A DNA stretch of 64,000 nucleotides from Chloroflexota bacterium (lineage in GTDB: Bacteria > Chloroflexota > Anaerolineae > Aggregatilineales > Phototrophicaceae). The stretch lies in assembly GCA_011523735.1 (NCBI GenBank), contig WTGB01000097.1, positions 1 to 64,000 of the forward strand, in the 5' to 3' direction. The stretch's first letter is position 1; the number at the start of each line of letters is the position of its first letter. Of this stretch, positions 17,352 through 25,970 are shown piece after piece. The notes below the pieces were generated by a model. It worked only from the letters and a program-made list of their open reading frames with translations. It was not told where the DNA came from and made no database searches. Made by a program: the position numbers and the translations under genes.

Positions 17352-18584
17352 ATGGTTAAGCGAGTCGCCGTAAATTCGCTGATTGTTATCTGTTCAGTCA
17401 TACTGACATTAAGCGGGATCGAGTTGGCACTCCGCGCCTTTGGCGACCCTGATGGCGATAGGCATTTCTTAGGTTACCGTCTGCAACCGCGGCATCGAAT
17501 TCCCGTTTATCACGCGCGGATATTTCTGGAACGGTATCGAGAAAATATCGACAATGCCACACTTGTATATGATGAGGCTCTGGGTTGGAGCTACCCTCCA
17601 AACGCAAATTTAGAAGATGGGACTTTCAGTACAAACTCCATAGGCATCAGGGCGCAGCATGAGTTCACGGAAACACCGCCGGCGGACAGTTTGCGCGTTG
17701 CCTTGTTTGGCGATTCATTCGTCGCAGATGTAGATGTCAATGACGATGAGGCCTGGGCGTTACAACTCGAAGTCAAGTTAGACCAAGCGGGCATCCGCGC
17801 AGAGGTTATGAACTTCGGCGTCAGCGGTTATGGCATGGGGCAAGCTTATTTGCGCTGGCAAGAACTGGGGTACAAATACTCGCCGGATATTGTCATATTC
17901 GGTTTACAGCCCGAAAACCTCAATCGCAACGTCAATATATTCAGAACAATTTACCAGCCGCAGGGTCCCTTTATTTTTTCAAAGCCGCGTTTCATACTGA
18001 ATGGGCAGGACTTGAGCGTCGTAAATAATCCCACACTTACTCCCGAGGGATTAATCGCTGCCTATCGGGAATTCGACAGTCATCCTTTGGCAGCATACGA
18101 ATTTTATTACGATAGCCACCACCTGGTATCACAATGGTGGAGCGAAAGCTGGCTTATGGTCCTTTTGCATGATTTCCTGCAGAAAAATGTCGGCGAAGCG
18201 GAAGACTACAGCCCAACAAGCGAGCGCTTCATGCTGGGCAAAGCGATTATCGATGCTTTTGCGGCTGAAGTTGAAGCAGCAGGTGGAAGTTTTCTGACAA
18301 TACACTTGCCCTTACGAGAACATTTGAGAGGATATCACGAAGGCAGGGAATCGCCTTTTGGCGAATTTCTCGAATATGTCGAAGGAACCTACGACTACAT
18401 CCCGCTGGAAGAGTATCTTGGTCCCGAGTACATAGAACAGGAATATTGGGGAGCGACGCATCACTACGGTCCTCAGATCAACCGGGTCGTAGCTGATATT
18501 CTCGCCACTGAAATCACCGACTGCATCCGCAACGCTACCTGCGCATTGTCTCGATTTCGAGATATGAGCGAATTTGAGCACTAA
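17352..18584 (+). CDS. SGNH/GDSL-hydrolase-like membrane-anchored protein A
   Basis: 410 residues. An N-terminal membrane helix (VNSLIVICSVILTLSGIEL) precedes an extracytoplasmic domain. SGNH block I is LRVALFGDSFVADVDVNDDEAW with the nucleophile Ser. Later blocks resemble NFGVSGYGMGQAYLRWQE and PDIVIFGLQPENLNRN, and HHYGPQINRVVADIL may supply the terminal Asp/His region. The family includes esterases and O-acetyltransferase-associated proteins acting on polysaccharides. ATG 17352 has AAGGACAG before it; a TTG at 17241 lies inside the promoter. Its 3' two-thirds (from 17574) belongs to the 1,490-bp tandem repeat. Substrate unknown. Confidence 0.8.
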   Translation: MVKRVAVNSLIVICSVILTLSGIELALRAFGDPDGDRHFLGYRLQPRHRIPVYHARIFLERYRENIDNATLVYDEALGWSYPPNANLEDGTFSTNSIGIRAQHEFTETPPADSLRVALFGDSFVADVDVNDDEAWALQLEVKLDQAGIRAEVMNFGVSGYGMGQAYLRWQELGYKYSPDIVIFGLQPENLNRNVNIFRTIYQPQGPFIFSKPRFILNGQDLSVVNNPTLTPEGLIAAYREFDSHPLAAYEFYYDSHHLVSQWWSESWLMVLLHDFLQKNVGEAEDYSPTSERFMLGKAIIDAFAAEVEAAGGSFLTIHLPLREHLRGYHEGRESPFGEFLEYVEGTYDYIPLEEYLGPEYIEQEYWGATHHYGPQINRVVADILATEITDCIRNATCALSRFRDMSEFEH

Positions 18585-20557
18585 GATCTTAGTTAAAGCA
18601 GGGGGCAAACCTGATTCGTCGCATCTCGACCAATGCCTTGATAATTTGCGCCAGCATTGCGTTCACGCTGCTGCTGTTGGAGGCGGTCATTCGCATTGGC
18701 GGAGAGACGGATGCCGATGGACAATTCACATTCATGGGATTTGCCTTGGAGCCATATACGCTGCCGGTCAATCAACTTCGCACTGGGGTTGAAGGCTATA
18801 TCGCCAACAAAGATATCTCGGTTGTCGTTTACGATGAGACACTCGGCTGGACATACCGCCCCAATTCAATCCGGCAGGCCGGAACGTTCACGATAAACGA
18901 CAGCGGCTTTCGCTCCAAACACAACTACTCCCCGGTTCCGTCACCAGATACGTTGCGCATAGCCTTGTTTGGCGATTCCTTCACCGCGGGCGATGAGGTC
19001 AGCGACGACGAGGCATGGGCTCGTAAATTGGAGATCATGCTCACGGAGATGGGACTCCGGGCAGAGGCTCTGGGTTGGAGCTACCCTCCAAACGCAAATT
19101 TAGAAGATGGGACTTTCAGTACAAACTCCATAGGCATCAGGGCGCAGCATGAGTTCACGGAAACACCGCCGGCGGACAGTTTGCGCGTTGCCTTGTTTGG
19201 CGATTCATTCGTCGCAGATGTAGATGTCAATGACGATGAGGCCTGGGCGTTACAACTCGAAGTCAAGTTAGACCAAGCGGGCATCCGCGCAGAGGTTATG
19301 AACTTCGGCGTCAGCGGTTATGGCATGGGGCAAGCTTATTTGCGCTGGCAAGAACTGGGGTACAAATACTCGCCGGATATTGTCATATTCGGTTTACAGC
19401 CCGAAAACCTCAATCGCAACGTCAATATATTCAGAACAATTTACCAGCCGCAGGGTCCCTTTATTTTTTCAAAGCCGCGTTTCATACTGAATGGGCAGGA
19501 CTTGAGCGTCGTAAATAATCCCACACTTACTCCCGAGGGATTAATCGCTGCCTATCGGGAATTCGACAGTCATCCTTTGGCAGCATACGAATTTTATTAC
19601 GATAGCCACCACCTGGTATCACAATGGTGGAGCGAAAGCTGGCTTATGGTCCTTTTGCATGATTTCCTGCAGAAAAATGTCGGCGAAGCGGAAGACTACA
19701 GCCCAACAAGCGAGCGCTTCATGCTGGGCAAAGCGATTATCGATGCTTTTGCGGCTGAAGTTGAAGCAGCAGGTGGAAGTTTTCTGACAATACACTTGCC
19801 CTTACGAGAACATTTGAGAGGATATCACGAAGGCAGGGAATCGCCTTTTGGCGAATTTCTCGAATATGTCGAAGGAACCTACGACTACATCCCGCTGGAA
19901 GAGTATCTTGGTCCCGAGTACATAGAACAGGAATATTGGGGAGCGACGCATCACTACGGTCCTCAGATCAACCGGGTCGTAGCTGATATTCTCGCCACTG
20001 AAATCACCGACTGCATCCGCAACGCTACCTGCGCATTGTCTCGATTTCGAGATATGAGCGAATTTGAGCACTAAGATCTTAGTTAAAGCAGGGGGCAAAC
20101 CTGATTCGTCGCATCTCGACCAATGCCTTGATAATTTGCGCCAGCATTGCGTTCACGCTGCTGCTGTTGGAGGCGGTCATTCGCATTGGCGGAGAGACGG
20201 ATGCCGATGGACAATTCACATTCATGGGATTTGCCTTGGAGCCATATACGCTGCCGGTCAATCAACTTCGCACTGGGGTTGAAGGCTATATCGCCAACAA
20301 AGATATCTCGGTTGTCGTTTACGATGAGACACTCGGCTGGACATACCGCCCCAATTCAATCCGGCAGGCCGGAACGTTCACGATAAACGACAGCGGCTTT
20401 CGCTCCAAACACAACTACTCCCCGGTTCCGTCACCAGATACGTTGCGCATAGCCTTGTTTGGCGATTCCTTCACCGCGGGCGATGAGGTCAGCGACGACG
20501 AGGCATGGGCTCGTAAATTGGAGATCATGCTCACGGAGATGGGACTCCGGGCAGAGG
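17574..20557. repeat. Perfect 1,490-bp tandem duplication across the SGNH genes
   Basis: Bases from 17574 repeat with period 1,490 up to 20557: copy 1 is 17574-19063, copy 2 is 19064-20553, followed by the shared GAGG. I see no difference between copies. The breakpoints lie in gene A (after ...TATATGAT) and gene B (after ...CTCCGGGCA) and share only GAGG, at non-homologous positions of the two paralogues. Both parental genes stay intact on the outside and a chimera forms in the middle. It could be a very recent duplication or an assembly artefact. Confidence 0.9.
18611..20074 (+). CDS. Chimeric SGNH-like protein (N-terminus of B fused to C-terminus of A)
   Basis: 487 residues if started at CTG 18611. 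The first ~151 residues are identical to protein B (membrane helix and a GDSF block) up to GLRAE; the rest, from ALGWSYPPN, is identical to protein A including its own GDSF block. It therefore has two block I motifs and one set of later blocks. The fusion is in frame at the tandem-duplication junction (19064-19067). Start as for protein B. Function doubtful; it may not exist if the duplication is an assembly error. Confidence 0.55.
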   Translation: MIRRISTNALIICASIAFTLLLLEAVIRIGGETDADGQFTFMGFALEPYTLPVNQLRTGVEGYIANKDISVVVYDETLGWTYRPNSIRQAGTFTINDSGFRSKHNYSPVPSPDTLRIALFGDSFTAGDEVSDDEAWARKLEIMLTEMGLRAEALGWSYPPNANLEDGTFSTNSIGIRAQHEFTETPPADSLRVALFGDSFVADVDVNDDEAWALQLEVKLDQAGIRAEVMNFGVSGYGMGQAYLRWQELGYKYSPDIVIFGLQPENLNRNVNIFRTIYQPQGPFIFSKPRFILNGQDLSVVNNPTLTPEGLIAAYREFDSHPLAAYEFYYDSHHLVSQWWSESWLMVLLHDFLQKNVGEAEDYSPTSERFMLGKAIIDAFAAEVEAAGGSFLTIHLPLREHLRGYHEGRESPFGEFLEYVEGTYDYIPLEEYLGPEYIEQEYWGATHHYGPQINRVVADILATEITDCIRNATCALSRFRDMSEFEH

Positions 20558-21363
20558 TGCTGAACTTCGGGGTTGGCGCGTATGGAATGGACCAGGCTTA
20601 CTTAAGATATAAAGAACAGGGCAAAGACTTCGCGCCTGATATCGTAATCTTTGGTTTGCAACCCGAGAATCTCGCGCGCAATTTAAATGTATTTCGGCAA
20701 TTGATGCATGGCAGCGGACCGCCATTCTCCAAACCTCGTTTTACCGTCAAGAACGATAGACTGGAACTGATCAACTCGCCGACCCGGCCGCCAGAGCAAC
20801 TCATCGCCGCGTTTGAGGACTTTGGCAATCAGCCGCTGGCGCCCTACGAATACCATTACGCCAGCCGCTACGTGGTCAGCAATTGGTGGGCGTCCAGCCG
20901 CCTCGCCAGCTTGCTGTACGCTGCGCTAAAGGGGGACGACGAAGACCTGAGCGTATATGAGCAAGATACGGAGGGAGGGCAACTGGGGCGGGCAATCATT
21001 GATGCTTTTGCCGAAGATGTTGCCGGGCAAAACGCTACGTTTGTGGTTGTACACCTGCCCTTGCAGTGGCATTTTCTGCGCTACTACAATGCGTCGCCGC
21101 CGAAGCAGCCGCCTTTCCAATTCCTGCTGGATCACTGCCGCGAGAACTATCCATATATCTCAACGGAAAAACAAATAAGCGCCTCGTTTACGGACGACTC
21201 CTATTGGACAGCAACAAAGCATTATGGTCCAGCGATTCATTCTCTTGTGGCCGAAGTAGTAGCGGGTGAACTTCTCGACTGTCTCCTCGCTGGTGTATGC
21301 CGCGTGCCGCGCTTTGAGAATCTTTCCGCTTTTCTCGCACAGAATCCGGACGGCGGCCGCTAG
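20101..21363 (+). CDS. SGNH/GDSL-hydrolase-like membrane-anchored protein B
   Basis: Paralogue of protein A; 420 residues if started at CTG 20101. The N-terminus LIRRISTNALIICASIAFTL aligns residue for residue with VKRVAVNSLIVICSVILTL of A, which places the start at CTG, with AGGGGG ending about 6 bases upstream; the first conventional codon is TTG 20128 inside the membrane helix. Block I is LRIALFGDSFTAGDEVSDDEAW, then NFGVGAYGMDQAYLRYKEQG and PDIVIFGLQPENLARN. The C-terminal KHYGPAIHSLVAEVV matches A. Probably cotranscribed with A; a surface-polysaccharide esterase or acyl-transfer role is an inference from the fold. Confidence 0.78.
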   Translation: MIRRISTNALIICASIAFTLLLLEAVIRIGGETDADGQFTFMGFALEPYTLPVNQLRTGVEGYIANKDISVVVYDETLGWTYRPNSIRQAGTFTINDSGFRSKHNYSPVPSPDTLRIALFGDSFTAGDEVSDDEAWARKLEIMLTEMGLRAEVLNFGVGAYGMDQAYLRYKEQGKDFAPDIVIFGLQPENLARNLNVFRQLMHGSGPPFSKPRFTVKNDRLELINSPTRPPEQLIAAFEDFGNQPLAPYEYHYASRYVVSNWWASSRLASLLYAALKGDDEDLSVYEQDTEGGQLGRAIIDAFAEDVAGQNATFVVVHLPLQWHFLRYYNASPPKQPPFQFLLDHCRENYPYISTEKQISASFTDDSYWTATKHYGPAIHSLVAEVVAGELLDCLLAGVCRVPRFENLSAFLAQNPDGGR

Positions 21364-21414
21364 CTTTTTCCGGCTCGACTGCTCGACTCTGCATAGTCTC
21401 GCTGGGACCGCCAT

Positions 21415-21422
21415 GCTAAAAT
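21415..21422 (+). promoter_or_regulatory. Possible extended -10 promoter for glyA-gcvT
   Basis: TGC followed by TAAAAT (21417-21422), an extended -10 arrangement, 40 bp before the ATG. No convincing -35 box and no glycine riboswitch are present here, in contrast to the gcvH operon. Confidence 0.3.
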
Positions 21423-21461
21423 CTTTCATTACAGTTCAAGATCTAGAATTCGGATTCGCCA

Positions 21462-24400
21462 ATGTCCAACAACGATTATCTTTTCCGTGGCGGCATAGAC
21501 GAGCTTGATCCCGATGTCGCCGAATTGATTCGCCATGAGACGGCGCGCCAGCAGGCGAAGCTCATCATGATCCCATCGGAAAGCACGGCGCCCTTAGCTG
21601 TCCGGGATGCTCTCAGTTCAGCCTTTCACAATATCTATGCCGAAGGCTACCCGCTGGACAACTCACGCCGAATGACCCAAGCGGAAATCCTGGATTACGC
21701 GCAGCGATTGCCTGAGTTTCGGCGCAACGCCGACCAACGCTATTACAAGGGAACAGAATACGCGAACATACTCGAGTCGCTAGCTCGGCGGCGGGCGGCG
21801 GAGATCTTCGCTGGCAATGGCTGCGGCGCTGAAGATCTGTACGTGAATGTGCAACCGCTTTCCGGCGCGCCAGCCAACAACGCCGCCTACACCGCGCTGC
21901 TCAATATCGGGGACACCGTCATGGGCATGGACCTGATCATGGGCGGTCACCTCACGCATGGCAGCCCGGTCAACCGCAGCGGCAAGTACTACAACATCGT
22001 CAGCTACGGCATTGACCCAGCCAGCGAAAAGCTGGACTATGAGCGCATGCGCGAGCTAGCGCTGGAGCACAGACCCCGGCTAATCATCGGCGGCTTCAGC
22101 AGTTATCCTTTCGCCGCTGATTGGAAGGCTTATCGCGAGATCGCCGATGAGGTCGGCGCCTACCTGCTCGCTGACGTGGCGCATGTCGCCGGCTTGATCG
22201 CCGCTGGCGTCTATCCCAACCCGGTGGGCATCGCTGATGTCGTGAGCTTCACCACACATAAGACCTTCAACGGTCCCCGCGGAGCCGTCCTCATCACTCA
22301 CCGGCGCGATCTCTCGGCAAAACTCGACCGCGCCGTCTTCCCGGGCGAACAAGGGGGACCTCATATCAACACCATGGCTGGTTTGGCCGTCGCCCTGCGG
22401 CTCGCGGCGACCGAGCAGTTCCGCGAACTTCAAAGCCAAACCCTCGCCAACGCCAAAGACCTGGCGCAGAAGCTGAGCGCGCGCGGCTTCCGCCTGCCCT
22501 ACGGCGGGACGGACACCCACCTGCTCCTTCTCGATTGCAAGTCGATCACCGGCGCGGACGGCACTGCCCTCAGCGGTGACATGGCGGCGCGCATCCTAGA
22601 TCTGGCCGGCATCGTCGTCAACCGGCAGACCATCCCCGGCGATACCTCCGCCCTGCGGCCGAGCGGCCTCCGGCTGGGTACCACCTGGCTCACCCAGCGT
22701 GGGATCACCGCCGCCGACATTGATGCGCTTGGCGATATCATTGCCGATGTGCTGGAAGCCTGCCGACCCTTCAGCTTGACCGGGCGCGTGCGGCCCCTGG
22801 CGCGAGCCAAAGTCGATTTCGATGCGCTGCAAGCGGCCGGGCGTCGCGCGCAGGAGCTAGCGATGCGACTCGGTATCGACACCGATGCGACAGAAGATGG
22901 TTACCCGCATTTCTATCATTTGGACGCCGATGCCGGCGAAAGCTGCCTCGAGATCAGTGTCAGCGGCGCGGCCGCAGGCGACTTCCTGCATATCGCCCTG
23001 ACCAGCGATATCGTGGCGCTGCAGGATAGCGAGAGCCAGCCGACCCACGTCCTCGAGAAAGACGGCGCGGCTATGGCCAGCGGCAGCGTCACGCGCATCT
23101 CGGCAACTGAGTTTCGCCTGAATATCGCCGGACGGGCGGAGCGGGCGGTGGCCTGGCTGCGGAGCCTCAGCGACGGATTCGCCCACTTTGACGATGCCGA
23201 CATGCAGGCCAAAGTGCCGGGACCGGTCGCTGTGCGGGTCCTCGGCGAAGGCGAGCCACAGATGCTCGCGGGGACGGCAGGTTACGACCGCAAAGCCTAT
23301 CACATCGGCATGAACGGTCCCAATTATTACGCGCAGCCGGTCGCGGCTCTTCCCAAGTTCGAGCCCGATGTCGCCGCTGTCGACATGCTGCAGGAGACGC
23401 CGCTGCATAGTCTGCACCTTGAGCTGGGCGCGAAGATGGCGCCTTTCGCTGGCTATGACATGCCGCTCTGGTATCGCTCCGTCAGCGACGAGCATGCGGC
23501 CGTGCGCACGGGCGCGGGCATATTCGATGTGGCGCACATGGGCGTCTTTGATCTGCAGGGCGCCGGCGCCGAGAACTTCCTCGATCTCGTCAGCACCAAC
23601 GATGTCAAGCGCCTGAAAGTCGGCAGCTCGCATTACACCTACTTCCTCGATACCGAGGGCATCCCGCTGGACGACCTGATGATTTATCGTCTGGCGGAGG
23701 AGCGCTTCCTGCTAGTGGTCAACGCCTCGAATAATGACAAGAATTGGCAATGGCTCAATGCTCTCATCGACGGCGCTGTTATGATTGACCCCGATATGCC
23801 GAGCCGCCGCATCGAAGGTGTCGACGGCTTCCAACTGCGGGACCTGCGCCTGCCGCAATGGGGCGGGGAGCAGCGCGTCGATATTGCCCTGCAAGGACCG
23901 GAGAGCCGTGCTGCCTTGCTGCAGCTTGAAGGCAGCGAAGCCGACAAAGCGGCGGTCAAGCGTTTGCGCTGGGCGGGCGTGGCTCAGGTGACGCTCGGCG
24001 GTTTCGATCTCATCGTCTCGCGCACGGGTTATACTGGCGAGCGGGTCGCTTATGAGCTCTTCGCGCATCCCGACGAGGCGGCGGCGCTATTCCGCGCGCT
24101 GGTTGAGCTGGGCGTGACGCCCTGTGGCTTGGCGGCGCGGGACAGCCTGCGCACCGAAGCCGGTTTGCCGCTCTATGGGCTGGAACTGGCGGGCGATTTG
24201 AATCTTAATCCGGCTGATGCGGGTTTCGGCGCCTACGTCAAGCTCTACAAGCCTTTCTTCGTCGGCAAAAGCGCGTTCAGCGCCCATGAAGCCGAGCGCA
24301 AGCATCAGGTCAGCCGCTTCCGCCTGGACAATAAAGGGGCGCGGCCTGCGCGATATGGCGATCCTGTGCTTAACGCGCGCGGACGGGTTGTCGGCAAGGT

Positions 24401-24605
24401 CACGAGCTGCAATATCGATTCGGAGGGCTATCAAGTCGGGCAGGCGCTATTGGAGAAACCATCGCGCAAGCCGGGCACAAAGCTATCGATATTCGCTGGT
24501 TCCGCCCGCGCGAAAGCCACTGATTTCGGCGACCTTTCGCTGACACAGCGCATCAGATTGCCGGAGCCGGCGACTGTGCTAACGCGCTTTCCGCGGCGCA
24601 AATGA
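21462..24605 (+). CDS. glyA-gcvT: Serine hydroxymethyltransferase-aminomethyltransferase fusion (GlyA-GcvT)
   Basis: 1,047 residues joining two enzymes of folate one-carbon metabolism. Residues ~1-430 are SHMT (serine + THF to glycine + methylene-THF): IPSESTAPLAVRDAL, YKGTEYANILE, GGHLTHGSPVNRSGKYYN, and the PLP lysine in FTTHKTFNGPRGA near 267. Residues ~645-1047 are the glycine cleavage T protein: AKMAPFAGYDMPLWY, FDVAHMGVFDLQG, SRTGYTGERVAYELF and GLAARDSLRTEAGLPLYG. Between them ~200 residues (GYPHFYHLDADAGESCLEISV, then VPGPVAVRVLGEG) form an unrecognised, probably beta-rich domain. No frame break is seen. The gene is far from and opposite to gcvH-PA-PB. Channelling of methylene-THF between active sites is an inference. 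Confidence 0.92.
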   Translation: MSNNDYLFRGGIDELDPDVAELIRHETARQQAKLIMIPSESTAPLAVRDALSSAFHNIYAEGYPLDNSRRMTQAEILDYAQRLPEFRRNADQRYYKGTEYANILESLARRRAAEIFAGNGCGAEDLYVNVQPLSGAPANNAAYTALLNIGDTVMGMDLIMGGHLTHGSPVNRSGKYYNIVSYGIDPASEKLDYERMRELALEHRPRLIIGGFSSYPFAADWKAYREIADEVGAYLLADVAHVAGLIAAGVYPNPVGIADVVSFTTHKTFNGPRGAVLITHRRDLSAKLDRAVFPGEQGGPHINTMAGLAVALRLAATEQFRELQSQTLANAKDLAQKLSARGFRLPYGGTDTHLLLLDCKSITGADGTALSGDMAARILDLAGIVVNRQTIPGDTSALRPSGLRLGTTWLTQRGITAADIDALGDIIADVLEACRPFSLTGRVRPLARAKVDFDALQAAGRRAQELAMRLGIDTDATEDGYPHFYHLDADAGESCLEISVSGAAAGDFLHIALTSDIVALQDSESQPTHVLEKDGAAMASGSVTRISATEFRLNIAGRAERAVAWLRSLSDGFAHFDDADMQAKVPGPVAVRVLGEGEPQMLAGTAGYDRKAYHIGMNGPNYYAQPVAALPKFEPDVAAVDMLQETPLHSLHLELGAKMAPFAGYDMPLWYRSVSDEHAAVRTGAGIFDVAHMGVFDLQGAGAENFLDLVSTNDVKRLKVGSSHYTYFLDTEGIPLDDLMIYRLAEERFLLVVNASNNDKNWQWLNALIDGAVMIDPDMPSRRIEGVDGFQLRDLRLPQWGGEQRVDIALQGPESRAALLQLEGSEADKAAVKRLRWAGVAQVTLGGFDLIVSRTGYTGERVAYELFAHPDEAAALFRALVELGVTPCGLAARDSLRTEAGLPLYGLELAGDLNLNPADAGFGAYVKLYKPFFVGKSAFSAHEAERKHQVSRFRLDNKGARPARYGDPVLNARGRVVGKVTSCNIDSEGYQVGQALLEKPSRKPGTKLSIFAGSARAKATDFGDLSLTQRIRLPEPATVLTRFPRRK

Positions 24606-24609
24606 GGCG

Positions 24610-25698
24610 CTAGCCGGTTTCGTTGCGCCCGATAAGCTCAGTGATGAGATCGTGATGGGCGAATAGCACCAGCGTGTCCCCGCCGCGCACGCTGACGTCT
24701 CCGCGCGGATGTACATCGGGCGAATCAAATTCCGGGCGATGGAGCAAGACGATATCGACGCCTTCGCTCTCCTGTATGTCGCCGACGGTTTGGTCCGCCA
24801 GGAAGGAGCCATGGCGGACGATCAGGCGGATCATGCTGTATTCCAAGCCCGCAACATGCAGGTTCTGCGTGATCTCCGCGCCGACCGCCGCGCCCGCGAA
24901 AGCCGGCGCCGCCAGGTCCGATGCGCTCAATACCTCAACATCAAAGAAGCGCTCCATCTGCTGGGCTAATCGTCGATCCCACATGCGCGTCACCAGGCGG
25001 ATTTTGGGATTCATGTCGCGAACGCGCATCGTCACTTCGAGGTTGACGTGGTCATTCGATGTGGCGACAACAACCGCCGTCGCCCGGCGAAGGCCCGCCG
25101 ATTCCAGCACCGTGACCAGGCGCCCGTCGCCCGTGATCAGCGGCACATCCACCTCGTGCAGCCTTTCCTGCGCTTCTTTGTCCGCGCCCACATCAACCGC
25201 CACCACCTCGAAACCCATCTGCGTGAGCTCCCGGACAATGCGAATCCCGGTATGCCCGATGCCGACCACGATGATATGCCGCTTGTATGTTGATGCCACC
25301 GCCACCCCCCAGGCACTGCGCCTCTGCTCGCGATCGATAAAGAGCCGCAGGAAATCGGCGGCGCCCCGCCCCACAACGTAAACCGCCAGCAGCGGCATGA
25401 TATACCAGAACACAATCAAGTGCGGCTCAGTCGGCACTTCAATTGATGCTTCCAGCACCATCAACGCCAGCATAATGTAGGGCATGTCGACATAATTCAG
25501 CGGCGTGTTATCGGAATGGTTATTGTTCAGCTGCATGTAAACGTAGCCGCCGATGAAGACGGCGACAAAGAATATGAGCAGCGGACGCCGAAATTCCCGT
25601 ATCAAGGCGCGGGTATCGTGCCAGCCGACGCGGAGTATGCGTATGCGCCGGGATTGCTTTCGCAGCGAAACCGTCTCAACCAGTTTGTAGCTCGACAC
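24610..25698 (-). CDS. RCK/TrkA-domain membrane protein (ion-channel-like, no K+ filter)
   Basis: 362 residues. A basic N-terminus is followed by a hydrophobic helix (RPLLIFFVAVFIGGYVYM, ~38-55), a pore-like region (YVDMPYIMLALMVLEASIEVP) and a second helix (FWYIMPLLAVYVVGRGAADF). The layout matches two-helix potassium channels, but the TxGYG selectivity filter is absent. A TrkA-N domain follows (HIIVVGIGHTGIRIVRELTQMGFEVVAVD, NAD-binding GxGxxG), then a TrkA-C domain (SMIRLIVRHGSFLADQTVGDIQ to GDTLVLFA). Start GTG 25698 with GGATGGAG upstream. Its stop is 4 bp from that of glyA-gcvT (convergent). It may conduct another ion or act as a nucleotide sensor. Confidence 0.8.
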   Translation of the reverse strand: MSSYKLVETVSLRKQSRRIRILRVGWHDTRALIREFRRPLLIFFVAVFIGGYVYMQLNNNHSDNTPLNYVDMPYIMLALMVLEASIEVPTEPHLIVFWYIMPLLAVYVVGRGAADFLRLFIDREQRRSAWGVAVASTYKRHIIVVGIGHTGIRIVRELTQMGFEVVAVDVGADKEAQERLHEVDVPLITGDGRLVTVLESAGLRRATAVVVATSNDHVNLEVTMRVRDMNPKIRLVTRMWDRRLAQQMERFFDVEVLSASDLAAPAFAGAAVGAEITQNLHVAGLEYSMIRLIVRHGSFLADQTVGDIQESEGVDIVLLHRPEFDSPDVHPRGDVSVRGGDTLVLFAHHDLITELIGRNETG

Positions 25699-25970
25699 AG
25701 CGACTCCATCCTTTGGGGCGCGGGGATTATAACGAGTCCGCGGAAGTTATAAAAGTGAAATAATCGAACTGGTGGCTGTTTCTGTGGTGATCTAAGTAAG
25801 CGCAAGTAAGTCATGCAACAAAAACTAACTACAGAGAACGCAGAGAGCACAGAGAGAGCCCATTTAGATAATTCCATTCGCGGGCGTTTCAGCGCTGCGC
25901 GTAGACACAGCAGACCAACGCCCCTCCAATTCGCAAAATAGAAAGATTTCAATTACTTAGTTGGAACTAC
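25699..25970. other. Intergenic region with palindromic repeat and mini-element
   Basis: Holds an 'acagagaacgcagagagcacagagaga' type repeat (near 25830-25858) and a palindrome (25882-25923) whose loop carries mini-element D. No gene is seen. Confidence 0.6.
25895..25916 (+). repeat. Single 22-bp mini-element (locus D)
   Basis: Arms CTGC/GCAG, core GCGTAGACAC, spacer A, tail ACC. Removing the 22 bases leaves GGGCGTTTCAGCGAACGCCC, a hairpin with a perfect GGGCGTT/AACGCCC stem, close to the unoccupied hairpin at 324-344. Confidence 0.75.

Noticed and set aside
21439-21451. AGATCTAGAATTC, overlapping BglII, XbaI and EcoRI sites before glyA-gcvT, looking like a cloning linker
   Set aside because: No vector sequence flanks it, and the surrounding DNA continues normally into the gene; coincidence is the simpler explanation.
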